Notes under the pieces: model-generated
What the model saw: the letters and a program-made list of their open reading frames with translations, nothing else
Databases searched by the model: none
What the model was told of the DNA's origin: nothing
NCBI RefSeq assembly: GCF_007954275.1
Contig: NZ_VOLT01000006.1
Location: forward strand, 1-64,000
From: Colwellia demingiae
Lineage (GTDB): Bacteria; Pseudomonadota; Gammaproteobacteria; Enterobacterales; Alteromonadaceae
Direction: 5' to 3'
DNA length: 64,000 nucleotides
Shown here: positions 55,551 through 64,000 of the stretch, piece by piece
How the letters are laid out: each line of letters opens with the position of its first letter
Position numbering within the stretch: the stretch's first letter is position 1
Position numbers and translations under genes: made by a program

Positions 55551-56852
55551 TTATTTAGTGTACGCTCGTGGCATATCCGTTTCGGCGGTATAACGCTCGC
55601 GTAATGCATCTTGACGTGATTTTAATGACATTGCTTGACCGTTAATCCACATAGCATCAACTTTGCTGCTTATTTCAAAGGGGTCACTACTCCATAAAAC
55701 TAAATCAGCATTTTTACCAACCGCGATACGACCAGAGTTTAAGTTAAAACTATCAGCAACGTTAGCTGTAATTGCCGCCAAAGCGGTAGTTTCAGCGACA
55801 CCATTGGCAACCGCGACACCCGCATCAAAACGTAATTGATTGATATTATAGCTTTCACCACTATTACTGATAATCACCTTTACACCAGCATCAGTCAGTT
55901 TAGCAACGTTAGTAAGTGAATTATGCAACGAGTCAAAACTGCTAGGTAAGTTATCAATAGCACTCATCATCACAACAACATTGGCTTTAGCTATTTCATC
56001 GCTAACTAATACCGCATCACTTGCGCCAGCGAGTACCAAATTAAGATTAAACTTCTGTTTCAGTTTAAGTAAAGCTAAGATATCAGTCGCCCTATCAGCA
56101 TAAGCAATTAAAGGCTTATCTCCCGATAATAGCTCATTTAGAACCAACTCTGATCGTGATGGCTCTTTGGCCTCTTTCTCTTCGTCCTCTTCTTTAACTT
56201 TTTTACGACTAGCTTTAGCTTTTTCTGCTTTAGCTAATGCTTTTTGCGCATCTTCAAGCTCATTGATTAACGTTTGAAGCTTTGTTGCGCGAGAGCCTTT
56301 AGCCGAAGCACCCAGCGAAACAATCACTGCATTTTGCGGCATGATCACACTATCAAAATCACCTGATAAATTAACAACGAAACTTTGGCCCGTAATAACA
56401 TCTTCACCACCATAGGGCATAACTAAACTACTCGTAATACCACCCTTTCGAGCATAAGCGATTAAAGTAGACTTAGGGTTAAATGCTAAACTGGCATCAA
56501 AAGTAATATCAGCTTTTTTATCCGAGCTATCGCGAGTATCGGAAACTGCCCCCACTTCAACTAAACCAAGTAAATTATGCGTTGCAATAAAACCTGGGGT
56601 TAGAATGCGTCCCTTAGCATCGATAATAGTGTCCGCGCTAAGCGATTCAGGCACTTCATCGTTACTATATACAGCGGTAATTTTTCCTTCATCAATCAAA
56701 ACCGTTGCTTGGGATAAAACACCTTTTTTAGCTACGGTATAAACAGTAGCATTGGTAATTGCGATTGATTCAGCCTGAACAACACTAGTTGTTACCTTAA
56801 GAGCGCCAAGCAAAACATAGCGCAATGAAGTGAGTAATTGAGTATTTTTCAT
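55551..56852 (-). CDS. Amidohydrolase-like pseudoenzyme, exported
   Basis: The 433-residue protein has an N-terminal signal peptide (cut near VQAES) and the amidohydrolase fold (IAITNATVYTVAKKG, GRILTPGFIATHNLLG, GKNADLVLWSSDPFE). The HxH metal motif is THNLLG here, so one of the two histidines is missing. Further histidine and aspartate ligands expected in the barrel are not seen (SNSGES in place of HSDS). It probably lacks metal catalysis. The partner gene starts 8 bases upstream, so it may form a heteromer with it. A Lys/Glu-rich insert lies near residues 200-225. Confidence 0.75.
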   Translation of the reverse strand: MKNTQLLTSLRYVLLGALKVTTSVVQAESIAITNATVYTVAKKGVLSQATVLIDEGKITAVYSNDEVPESLSADTIIDAKGRILTPGFIATHNLLGLVEVGAVSDTRDSSDKKADITFDASLAFNPKSTLIAYARKGGITSSLVMPYGGEDVITGQSFVVNLSGDFDSVIMPQNAVIVSLGASAKGSRATKLQTLINELEDAQKALAKAEKAKASRKKVKEEDEEKEAKEPSRSELVLNELLSGDKPLIAYADRATDILALLKLKQKFNLNLVLAGASDAVLVSDEIAKANVVVMMSAIDNLPSSFDSLHNSLTNVAKLTDAGVKVIISNSGESYNINQLRFDAGVAVANGVAETTALAAITANVADSFNLNSGRIAVGKNADLVLWSSDPFEISSKVDAMWINGQAMSLKSRQDALRERYTAETDMPRAYTK

Positions 56853-56860
56853 TGTGATTC

Positions 56861-58426
56861 CTATTTTTTGTTTGCTGGCTTAGTCGCCGCATTAGTTGTT
56901 GAATTATTTTCTAATTGAGTAACAGCTTTGCTAACGTGATTATCTAACTGTTGACCAAGTAAAAAGTCACTTAAAGCTTGGTATTTTTCATCAAAACGAT
57001 CATAAACTTTAGCACCATCAATAAACACTTGTTCAGCTTGAGCATAAACACTAAACGGGTTCATATTCCAAACGACAACATCAGCATTCTTACCAGCTTC
57101 TAGACTACCTACTTCATCGTTAATACCTAAAGATTTAGCTGCATTAGCAGTGATCCACTTTATGGCATCTTCTTCTTTTAAGGCAAAACCATTTTCATTA
57201 GCGCGGTGCATCACTTTCGCTGCTTCTTGATTTAAACGTTGAATAGTTGTCGCTGAATCAGAATGAACTACGGCACAAGAATTTTTAACGGCATCAACAA
57301 TGGCAACATTTTCTTCAACCATGTCAAAAGCTTCCATTTTAAATCCCCACCAATCTGGCCACATAGCAGCACAATTACCATTAGCAGCTAATAAATCTGC
57401 GATTTTGTAACCTTCAATTGCATGATGAAAGGTACCTGAGTGATAATTAAATTCATTACCAAGGTCAATCATTACCGCCATTTCTTCCGCTTTGTAACAA
57501 TGGTTATGAATTAAAATTTCCCCCTCTAAAACGCCCATTAAGGTATCAAGTGCTAAATCACGTTTGGGCGCATCAGGGTTTTTCCCTGCACTGTAGTCAC
57601 TGTCATATTTATCCCAATCACGTTTGTATTCTGTAGCGGCAAGCCAAGCACTTCGGTAACCAGCAACATTACCCATACGGGTTGAGGGTAAAATTTTTCT
57701 ACGACCATAAACACGTTTGGGATTTTCACCACAAGCCATTTTCAATCCATAAGGCGCACCGGAAAACTTCATTCCTTGCATAGTCTCACTCGGTACGTTG
57801 CGTAACGTAACACCGCGACCGCCAAATAGGTTAGCTGAACCAGGTAAAATCTGTAAACTCGTTATACCGCCAGCACGAGCTGCTTGAAAAGCGGGGTCTT
57901 GTGGCCAAACACTATGTTCAGCCCAGACTTCCGACGTATTAGGAGACGTCATCTCATTACCATCAGAGTGTGACTCTACTTCTGGGTTAGGATAAACGCC
58001 TAAATGTGAATGAACATCAATAATACCTGGCGTTATCCATTTGCCTTTCATATCAATAACAGTGGCTTGCTCTGCCGATAAATCAGTACCTACTTGGGTA
58101 ACCTTGCCATTAACTAACAAAATATCCCCATTATTGATACGTTCACCTGTACCCGTTAAAATTGTGGCATTTGTGAATAAAGTACTTTCAGCAGGTAACG
58201 CTTGATAGGTGCTCGGGTAAGGATTTTTATTGATGACAACTTTCGCATCTTGTTTTTCATTGGGTAAACAAGCCGTTAAGCCCAACGACAACATGGTGGT
58301 GGTGAGTAAAGTAAACGTAGCTTTTTTACTCATAAATTGACTAATAAGCTGACTGATAGTTTTTTGAATGGACTTATTGTTTGAATCTGAGGTAACTAAA
58401 TTACGCGGTAATGACGTTTTAAGCAT
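56861..58426 (-). CDS. Exported amidohydrolase (active partner)
   Basis: This 521-residue metal-dependent hydrolase has a clear HxH motif (GIIDVHSHLGVY), further histidines in IHNHCYKAEEM and GTFHHAIEGYK, and the aspartate in VVHSDSATT. An AGGAAT site supports ATG 58426, giving an unusual 31-residue leader before a lipoprotein-like signal (LLTTTMLSLGLTAC). Starting at ATG 58333 would give a normal lipoprotein signal. The substrate is unknown; relatives act on imidazolone or dipeptide-like amides. Confidence 0.8.
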   Translation of the reverse strand: MLKTSLPRNLVTSDSNNKSIQKTISQLISQFMSKKATFTLLTTTMLSLGLTACLPNEKQDAKVVINKNPYPSTYQALPAESTLFTNATILTGTGERINNGDILLVNGKVTQVGTDLSAEQATVIDMKGKWITPGIIDVHSHLGVYPNPEVESHSDGNEMTSPNTSEVWAEHSVWPQDPAFQAARAGGITSLQILPGSANLFGGRGVTLRNVPSETMQGMKFSGAPYGLKMACGENPKRVYGRRKILPSTRMGNVAGYRSAWLAATEYKRDWDKYDSDYSAGKNPDAPKRDLALDTLMGVLEGEILIHNHCYKAEEMAVMIDLGNEFNYHSGTFHHAIEGYKIADLLAANGNCAAMWPDWWGFKMEAFDMVEENVAIVDAVKNSCAVVHSDSATTIQRLNQEAAKVMHRANENGFALKEEDAIKWITANAAKSLGINDEVGSLEAGKNADVVVWNMNPFSVYAQAEQVFIDGAKVYDRFDEKYQALSDFLLGQQLDNHVSKAVTQLENNSTTNAATKPANKK

Positions 58427-58551
58427 TGTTATTCCTGTAACGAAAAATAATGCTTAACACCATAAATTTATTTTGATAAAACAACAAGGTAATGACGATA
58501 AGTAGTCACTTATCTACGTTTATTTACAACATTATCATTTGAAAGTCACTG

Positions 58552-60741
58552 TTAAGCAGCTACAACCTTATTTCTTCCACTATTTTTAGCTTGATAGAGA
58601 GATTTGTCCGCATGGGCGACAAACGTTTCAGCATTGGTAAAATATTCACTTTGCCACTGACTTACCCCAATACTGACCGTTACAGATATTTGTTTGTTAG
58701 CAATATTTATTTCAAGTTTAGCTATTTTTTGACGTAAACGTTCAGCAAATTTTTGTGCATTGACCAACTGAGTATTTGGCATAATAATCACAAACTCTTC
58801 TCCGCCAATACGGGCAACAACATCACTACTACGGACTGCTTCAACACAAGTTTGATAGAACATTACCAAGACCTCATCTCCGACACCATGACCATAGCGG
58901 TCATTGACACTTTTGAAGTGATCGATATCTAACAGCATAATAGATAGTGGGCTGCCATGACTATTAACATGAGCTATTTCTTGATCAAGCACCTCGTTAA
59001 AATGGTGACGATTAACCGCACCTGTTAAGGCATCAGTCAACGCTAGTTGTTGAAAATGATCCTGCTGAGACTTTCGATATTTAATCTCTTTTTGCTGCTG
59101 ACTAACCGTAGCTTTATAAACATCACCTTGAAGTAATTTACGGCGAAGCTTTTCAAAAGCTAATTGCATAGAGCCAATTTCATCTTTGCTATCAATATGA
59201 TTAAAGTGAATGTTATTCTGTCCTTCAGACATATCATTTAATGCGTAGGTGAGCTTTCTTACTGGGCTAATAATGCTGTAGTTAAGCACTAACGCAAAGA
59301 ATATAGCCGCCAACAAAAATATCAACATGGCAAGAATGATCAAATAACCTTCTTTTTTCAACTGCTGACTTTCAATGTATATTTGTTCATCAAATTCGCT
59401 GATAAGCCTTTCAACCACACTATTTAAATTATCGACTTTTGTTGACATCACCTTGAACCATCTTGCGGCTCTGACACTTTTATCGTTAAACTGCATTGTT
59501 TCTAGATAAAAAGATTCTAAATATTGACGCTGAGCAATAGCATCACAATAGCTTCCACAAATCGCTTTTTGAGCTGCGTTAGCTGAATTTTCAAATATGC
59601 GTAAGGTATTTAATTGTTTACCTACCAATAAACTAACACCGACATTTTCATAAATATTTTCTTGATGACTTTCATCCATTTTCATACCAATAGCACGGAT
59701 TTGCCCCATAAATTCCTTATAACGTAATATGGCATTAATGGCTGAAATATCATTGGCGTGACTTGAGCCTATTTCTATATGAACTAAATGGTCCGATACC
59801 GATAAAAGCTGCCCAATTAATTGAGTATAAGCATGATACGTTTCTTCAAAACTTACGATCTTCTGGTCTAAATGCATTCGGTGACGCGACAAATTCGCTA
59901 CTACTTCTTGAAAATTAGTCATATAGCGACGGACACTTATTTTCACTTCTTGGTTGGCGGACTGATCGAGTAACCATAAAAAATATTGGATTTTAGCATC
60001 TGTATTTTTTCGGCGTTGTCTTAGTTGTTCAGCAAAACGTCTATAGTTTGAACTGGTGTAACCGGTAGACAAACCTCGCTCGGCTTGCAATGAGTGACTA
60101 ATACCATTCACTTGTTCAATAACAGCATTAAGACCTAATACCTTAGAGATATTGTCATAGCGTTGATAATTGTCTTGAAGAATAAATGAACACAGTAACA
60201 GCACTGTCGCAACAGGGAGCAGTGTTGTGATTAGAACGCGATGGCTTAAAATAAGGCAGTGAGACAATTTTACTGAAAAAAATCTTAACCAGGGATGTTT
60301 AGCCTTTTTATCTTTTTGATAACGACTAAACTCTTGAAAGCAGTGTATGGCGGGTACATAGTCTAGATCTTCTTCTAAAATGTGCTTTATTAACCATTGT
60401 TGTAAAAATAAGATAATTTTATCTTTTACTGCCTCAGATTCTGTAACCTTGGCAAACCACTGTTCTTTTAACTGTGGTATTTTCTTAATAAATGCTTGGT
60501 GACTCAATTTATGGGCATCAAGCTCCTTATAATCGATTTTAGTTAAAAAGGCCTCTTCTCGAGCAAAGTGTGATTGACAATAACCTTCAAGTCTTTCAAA
60601 AATAACATCAATATCGTCCTGTCCAAGTTTTTCATTTTTGGCAGACATCAATTGCGCTAAAATGGCAATGAGCTTTTTATGGTCGTTATCTAGGCTATCA
60701 ATGCCGACACTCATTCCCTCGTCCCAAACTAGCTCTGCCAT
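58552..60741 (-). CDS. Hemerythrin-NIT-HAMP-GGDEF diguanylate cyclase
   Basis: The 729-residue membrane protein starts with a cytoplasmic bacteriohemerythrin domain carrying all ligands: His21, His58, Glu62, His77, His81, His120 and Asp125. A transmembrane segment (about 168-188), a periplasmic NIT-like nitrate/nitrite-sensing helix bundle (LQAERGLSTGYTSS), a second segment and HAMP follow. A GGDEF domain ends it, with GGEEF and an upstream RSSD inhibitory site five residues before it. It makes c-di-GMP, probably in response to oxygen or NO and to nitrate. Confidence 0.88.
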   Translation of the reverse strand: MAELVWDEGMSVGIDSLDNDHKKLIAILAQLMSAKNEKLGQDDIDVIFERLEGYCQSHFAREEAFLTKIDYKELDAHKLSHQAFIKKIPQLKEQWFAKVTESEAVKDKIILFLQQWLIKHILEEDLDYVPAIHCFQEFSRYQKDKKAKHPWLRFFSVKLSHCLILSHRVLITTLLPVATVLLLCSFILQDNYQRYDNISKVLGLNAVIEQVNGISHSLQAERGLSTGYTSSNYRRFAEQLRQRRKNTDAKIQYFLWLLDQSANQEVKISVRRYMTNFQEVVANLSRHRMHLDQKIVSFEETYHAYTQLIGQLLSVSDHLVHIEIGSSHANDISAINAILRYKEFMGQIRAIGMKMDESHQENIYENVGVSLLVGKQLNTLRIFENSANAAQKAICGSYCDAIAQRQYLESFYLETMQFNDKSVRAARWFKVMSTKVDNLNSVVERLISEFDEQIYIESQQLKKEGYLIILAMLIFLLAAIFFALVLNYSIISPVRKLTYALNDMSEGQNNIHFNHIDSKDEIGSMQLAFEKLRRKLLQGDVYKATVSQQQKEIKYRKSQQDHFQQLALTDALTGAVNRHHFNEVLDQEIAHVNSHGSPLSIMLLDIDHFKSVNDRYGHGVGDEVLVMFYQTCVEAVRSSDVVARIGGEEFVIIMPNTQLVNAQKFAERLRQKIAKLEINIANKQISVTVSIGVSQWQSEYFTNAETFVAHADKSLYQAKNSGRNKVVAA

Positions 60742-60862
60742 AAAATCTTAAACTTCCCTTTAATTACACTTCACTTTAGTGAAACATTAGCTTGTATATT
60801 TATCATCCGATTAGGACGGGTAGATTATAGAAAAAAGCAATGTTATACCAATGTAAAAAGAG

Positions 60863-61492
60863 CTATTTTGACCTTATATTTTTAACAAATATAGACAGGA
60901 TCAAAGTTTTAATTTTTTTATAGCGAAATGCTAATAAGGCAACCGTTAACACCATGTAGAATAATGGTGAAATAATCTCTGATTTAACCGACCAATAAAA
61001 GTGTACTGACACTAAAATGGCAATAAAATAACTGTAATTATGCAAACTTTGCCATGATTTACCCATTTTCCGTTTAATTCGATCAAGGGAAGTAATAGCA
61101 AGCGCTGTTAATAAAACAAAAGCAATCATCCCAATAGTAATGTATGGCCGTTTAACAACTTCGTTAAAAAATAAAGACCAAGCAAGCTGTAAATCAAAAA
61201 CCAAAAAGTTAAGTAAATGCATGAACGCATAACTGAAAGTATATAAACCGAGTAAACGTCTTACCTGTAATAAATAGCCCTGTTTAAATCTTTTGGCAAT
61301 AGGTGATACAGTCAAGGTTACTAATAACAAGTTAAAAGCACCAATACCGGTAAAATGAATGACTTCCTGCACGGGATCAGCGCCAAGCTGATCATTAAAA
61401 GCAAGATAGTATAGGTTAAGTAATGGTAAGAAAGCCGCCAAATGAATAACGACTTTTAATAGCAAAACTTTATGCGATGTAGTGAAAACCAT
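60863..61492 (-). CDS. msrQ: MsrQ, heme-binding membrane subunit of MsrPQ
   Basis: This 209-residue protein of the ferric reductase-like (YedZ) family has about six helices and heme-ligand histidines in YAFMHLLNFL, LHNYSYFIAI and SVHFYWS. It moves electrons from quinone or flavin to MsrP in the periplasm. It sits 14 bases after msrP. Confidence 0.9.
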   Translation of the reverse strand: MVFTTSHKVLLLKVVIHLAAFLPLLNLYYLAFNDQLGADPVQEVIHFTGIGAFNLLLVTLTVSPIAKRFKQGYLLQVRRLLGLYTFSYAFMHLLNFLVFDLQLAWSLFFNEVVKRPYITIGMIAFVLLTALAITSLDRIKRKMGKSWQSLHNYSYFIAILVSVHFYWSVKSEIISPLFYMVLTVALLAFRYKKIKTLILSIFVKNIRSK

Positions 61493-61506
61493 ATAACAAC
61501 AAAGTC

Positions 61507-62523
61507 CTAATAATACTTACTTAAATTCATATTTTTATACATATGCGCTACCTGTTCACCATAGCCATTAAAAGGTAAGGTCTCAATACGGTTTCGAGCA
61601 AACAAGCCGCCAGAGGTTATCCGCCTTTCGCTGGCTTGACTCCATCTTGGATGATCATGCGCTGGGTTTACATTGGCATAAAAACCATATTCGTTAGCTG
61701 CGAGTTTATTCCACGTTGTTTGAGGTTTTTCACGTACCAACTTAATTGACACAATCGATTTAATACTCTTAAAACCGTACTTCCAAGGCACAACTAAGCG
61801 AATTGGCGCACCATTTTGTGGAGGTAAAGTTTTACCATATAAACCGACACTCATTAAAGTCAGTGGATTCATCGCTTCGTCGATACGTAGTCCTTCCACA
61901 TAAGGGTAAGCAATACCGCCACCTAGGCGTCTATCACTTTGACCTGGCATTTGCTCAGGATCATGGAGTGTTTCAAAAAGCACGTATTTAGCCGATGAGT
62001 TTGGCGCGACTTTTTTTAATAAGTCAGCTAAAGAAAAACCAATCCAAGGGACCACCATAGACCAAGCTTCAACACAACGAAGTCGGTAAATGCGTTCTTC
62101 TAGGGCAAATAGTGTCGTTAAATCATCATAATCTAACGTAATGGGGTTATCGCATTCACCTGAAATAGTTAGCTGCCAAGGATTCACTTTAAAATTTTGA
62201 GATAATTCAGCGGGTTGATTTTTTTTAGCGCCAAATTCATAAAAATTATTGTGGCTAATAACTTTTTGTTCCGGAGTTTTAATTAAAGAAAGGTTATCTT
62301 TATCCGAAGTAAACTTTAATGGCGTTGTTTTAAAACTGCCTGAATCAGCATCTTTACTATCAAAAAAACCAGCACTGGCTGTTTTAGATATTGCTGAGCC
62401 TAATAAAGCACCAGCACCGAGAAACCCCATACTTTTAATAAGTTTACGGCGTTGTATATAGACTGATTCATCAGTAATGTCGGATGTTTTTAGAGCGGAT
62501 TTAGATGGGGTTTTTATCAACAT
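61507..62523 (-). CDS. msrP: MsrP, periplasmic molybdopterin methionine sulfoxide reductase
   Basis: The 338-residue enzyme has a Tat signal ([18 protein letters not shown], Arg25/Arg26) and the molybdenum-binding cysteine at Cys150 ([14 protein letters not shown]). It repairs oxidised methionine in envelope proteins with MsrQ. Sequence length and motifs match YedY. Confidence 0.92.
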   Translation of the reverse strand: MLIKTPSKSALKTSDITDESVYIQRRKLIKSMGFLGAGALLGSAISKTASAGFFDSKDADSGSFKTTPLKFTSDKDNLSLIKTPEQKVISHNNFYEFGAKKNQPAELSQNFKVNPWQLTISGECDNPITLDYDDLTTLFALEERIYRLRCVEAWSMVVPWIGFSLADLLKKVAPNSSAKYVLFETLHDPEQMPGQSDRRLGGGIAYPYVEGLRIDEAMNPLTLMSVGLYGKTLPPQNGAPIRLVVPWKYGFKSIKSIVSIKLVREKPQTTWNKLAANEYGFYANVNPAHDHPRWSQASERRITSGGLFARNRIETLPFNGYGEQVAHMYKNMNLSKYY

Positions 62524-62674
62524 AAAAGGTCCTACTAGTTTTCTAAACAGGTGATTAACCTAATAGACACATTTTTATGATAAATAATTTCAATAATAAC
62601 TTTATAATTAGCCAGAGAGATCAACACTCACTAACATTTTAATCAAATATTAGTGAGTATAAAAATAATTAGGG

Positions 62675-63049
62675 TTAGGCAGCCTTAGTTAACCCTTGCA
62701 AGTGGCTAACTACATCACTTGACTCATATAACCATTGAACTTGGCCATCTTCTTTTTCAATACGTAAACAAGGTACTTTACGTTTACCGCCTTCACGAAT
62801 AAGCTCTTCACTGTAGTCATTTTTACCATTAATATTACGCAGCTCAATTTGCAAACCTTCACGCTTCATAGTACGTCGAACCTTCACACAAAATGGGCAT
62901 GATGGTAATTGATACAAACTTAGTGTGCGCGTTTTATCGTCAATTTTGGCTTGCTCGTCTGCGGCACGCTTTGGCGATCGTGGTGAAAAAGTAAGGTTTA
63001 GTAATAAAATTAATTGACCTATTGGCCAACGGATAGCTTTCATCAACAT
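62675..63049 (-). CDS. Membrane-anchored glutaredoxin-like protein
   Basis: A short hydrophobic N-terminus (WPIGQLILLLNLTF) precedes a glutaredoxin/GST-N domain with a CPFCVKVRR redox motif and VPCLRIE cis-proline region. I use ATG 63049 as start (124 residues), which follows AAGAG; ATG 63043 is also possible and the frame extends to TTG 63061. The redox domain is followed by SSDVVSHLQG. It probably acts on the cytoplasmic side. Confidence 0.82.
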   Translation of the reverse strand: MLMKAIRWPIGQLILLLNLTFSPRSPKRAADEQAKIDDKTRTLSLYQLPSCPFCVKVRRTMKREGLQIELRNINGKNDYSEELIREGGKRKVPCLRIEKEDGQVQWLYESSDVVSHLQGLTKAA

Positions 63050-63220
63050 AATAAATAACAACTCTTGTAAATCAAATAAATCTAAAAAAAGCTAACATAT
63101 TGTTTATGCTAGCCATTGTAATAGGGTTAGTTTTATTGGTGTGCTCGACACCTAATTTTGCAGCATTCTAACACATTCAACGAACATTTATCCGCCCGTT
63201 GTTAACCAAGGAAAACTCTT

Positions 63221-63534
63221 TATACCCGCTCCACTTGAAAATGCTCATTTCAGGAAATCTGAGGGAATCATAATCAAGGCACATTTTTTATGAAGGGTTA
63301 TTCAGGAGAATATGCTCCTGCATTCTCTAAAAAGCTACATCCATGTAGCGCCCTTAAAAACAAATGTAACGACGAATATGGTTTACTCAGGTTTCCCCGA
63401 AGGGCTGGTTTATAAACGCTTTATGCCACGTTATTGATTTCGACAATAGAATAACTATTCTCTTCAATCAATGCCTTGCCAAAAGGCGCTTCTAATTCCA
63501 GCTGAATCATGCATCTTCAAGTGGAACGGGTATA
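63221..63534. mobile_element. MITE-like element, copy C (314 bp)
   Basis: The ends are TATACCCGCTCCACTTGAAA at 63221 and the complement of TATACCCGTTCCACTTGAAG at 63534, about 24 bases with two mismatches, the best-preserved ends of the three copies. The interior is inverted relative to copies A and B and carries the same core and the GCTACATCCATGTAGC hairpin. It lies between the glutaredoxin and the DUF2058 gene. Confidence 0.88.
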
Positions 63535-63559
63535 GATAAAGTGCTGTCCTCAATTCCCT

Positions 63560-64000
63560 CTACCACATCAAATCATCTGGAATTTGATAATAAGCGTACG
63601 GATCATTTTCATCGGTTTCTTCAGCGTCAACTTTATCGTTCTGAACAAGTATGATATTTTTATCAAGCTCGGCTACTTTTTCTGCCGTTTCACTGGTGAC
63701 AAGATAGGTCGTTTCATTCAAACCACACAGTGCCAAACGACCATTTACTAACGCTTTATGCGTTTTGCTATCTAACGCTAATTTTTTAACTTTATTATCG
63801 AAAGTGTAATTATATTCACTTTCCCCTCTCACACCTGTTAGTTGGTGATGCTCAAGAATTTGCTTGATACGTAATTGTTGTTCTTTATTAGCAATCTCAA
63901 TATTTTTTGCATCATTAAGCGCTGTATCCTTAGCAAGCTTATCAGCTTTTGATAGCGCTAAATCTTGCTTTACTTGCTCTTGCAGGCTAGCACCATGCTC
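63560..64000 (-). CDS. DUF2058 family protein, 5' end outside the window
   Basis: The C-terminal part (at least 146 residues) ends in DENDPYAYYQIPDDLMW, the hallmark of DUF2058 (YaiL-like) proteins. The frame is open to position 64000 on the minus strand (EHGASLQEQVKQDLALSKAD..), so the gene continues beyond the window; a shorter call starting at 63832 would cut it. The seen N-terminal part is charged, coiled-coil-like. Function unknown; relatives are linked to nucleoid or ribosome fractions. Confidence 0.8.
   Translation of the reverse strand, partial: EHGASLQEQVKQDLALSKADKLAKDTALNDAKNIEIANKEQQLRIKQILEHHQLTGVRGESEYNYTFDNKVKKLALDSKTHKALVNGRLALCGLNETTYLVTSETAEKVAELDKNIILVQNDKVDAEETDENDPYAYYQIPDDLMW

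Overview
The window looks like chromosomal DNA of a marine gammaproteobacterium of the Alteromonadales, most likely Colwellia or a close relative. This is inference from gene content and order: rppH-ptsP-lgt-thyA with mutH divergent to rppH, the 283-residue form of ThyA, RmuC, H-NOX with its histidine kinase, MsrPQ, a class III transaminase inside a pcaIJ/pcaF cluster, AT-rich spacers and short palindromic intergenic elements. No rRNA, tRNA or CRISPR array was seen.

Region 1 (about 0.2-10.2 kb) is accessory DNA. A decayed Xer-like integrase (Arg and Tyr catalytic residues lost, frameshifted) is followed by a compact block of genes all on the minus strand. In transcription order they are a DUF2384 antitoxin-like protein, a tyrosine recombinase, a large recombinase-like protein without visible catalytic residues, a second large tyrosine recombinase, two small coiled-coil proteins and a RecD2-like helicase. 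Several are joined by stop/start overlaps. This is the hallmark of multi-recombinase integrative elements (gamma-mobile-trio, strand-biased circularizing and Tn554-like groups), but no cargo is visible. One flank carries three 35-bp tandem repeats and the other a cluster of three small hairpins. A neighbouring voltage-gated channel gene is truncated next to an inverted repeat.

Region 2 (11.5-30.9 kb) is mainly metabolic: an MBL-fold hydrolase, NSS transporter, periplasmic binding protein and RmuC. Then comes an IclR-controlled cluster with pcaI, pcaJ, a beta-transaminase-like class III aminotransferase and pcaF. The enzymes suggest conversion of a beta-amino acid through a 3-oxoacid and its CoA ester to acyl-CoA units. 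NudC, YceI/cytochrome b561, LysR, MFS/AraC, a KamA-type radical SAM aminomutase and another LysR follow.

Region 3 (31-45 kb) holds small membrane/secreted proteins, a nitric-oxide sensing hnoX-hnoK pair, LysR/pirin, class I fumarase divergent from pabB, nudL, sdaA, a sterol-desaturase-like hydroxylase with an SRPBCC partner, and purU.

Region 4 (45-64 kb) has thyA-lgt-tauE-ptsP-rppH opposite mutH, a hexose-6-phosphate mutarotase, a patatin/BamA-type outer-membrane phospholipase, and a pair of exported amidohydrolases, one with degenerate metal ligands. A hemerythrin-NIT-HAMP-GGDEF cyclase, msrQ/msrP, a membrane-anchored glutaredoxin and the 3' part of a DUF2058 gene that runs off the window complete it. 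Three copies of a MITE-like element (about 315, 195 and 314 bp) sit in intergenic spaces, and a fourth, smaller element shares only their core.
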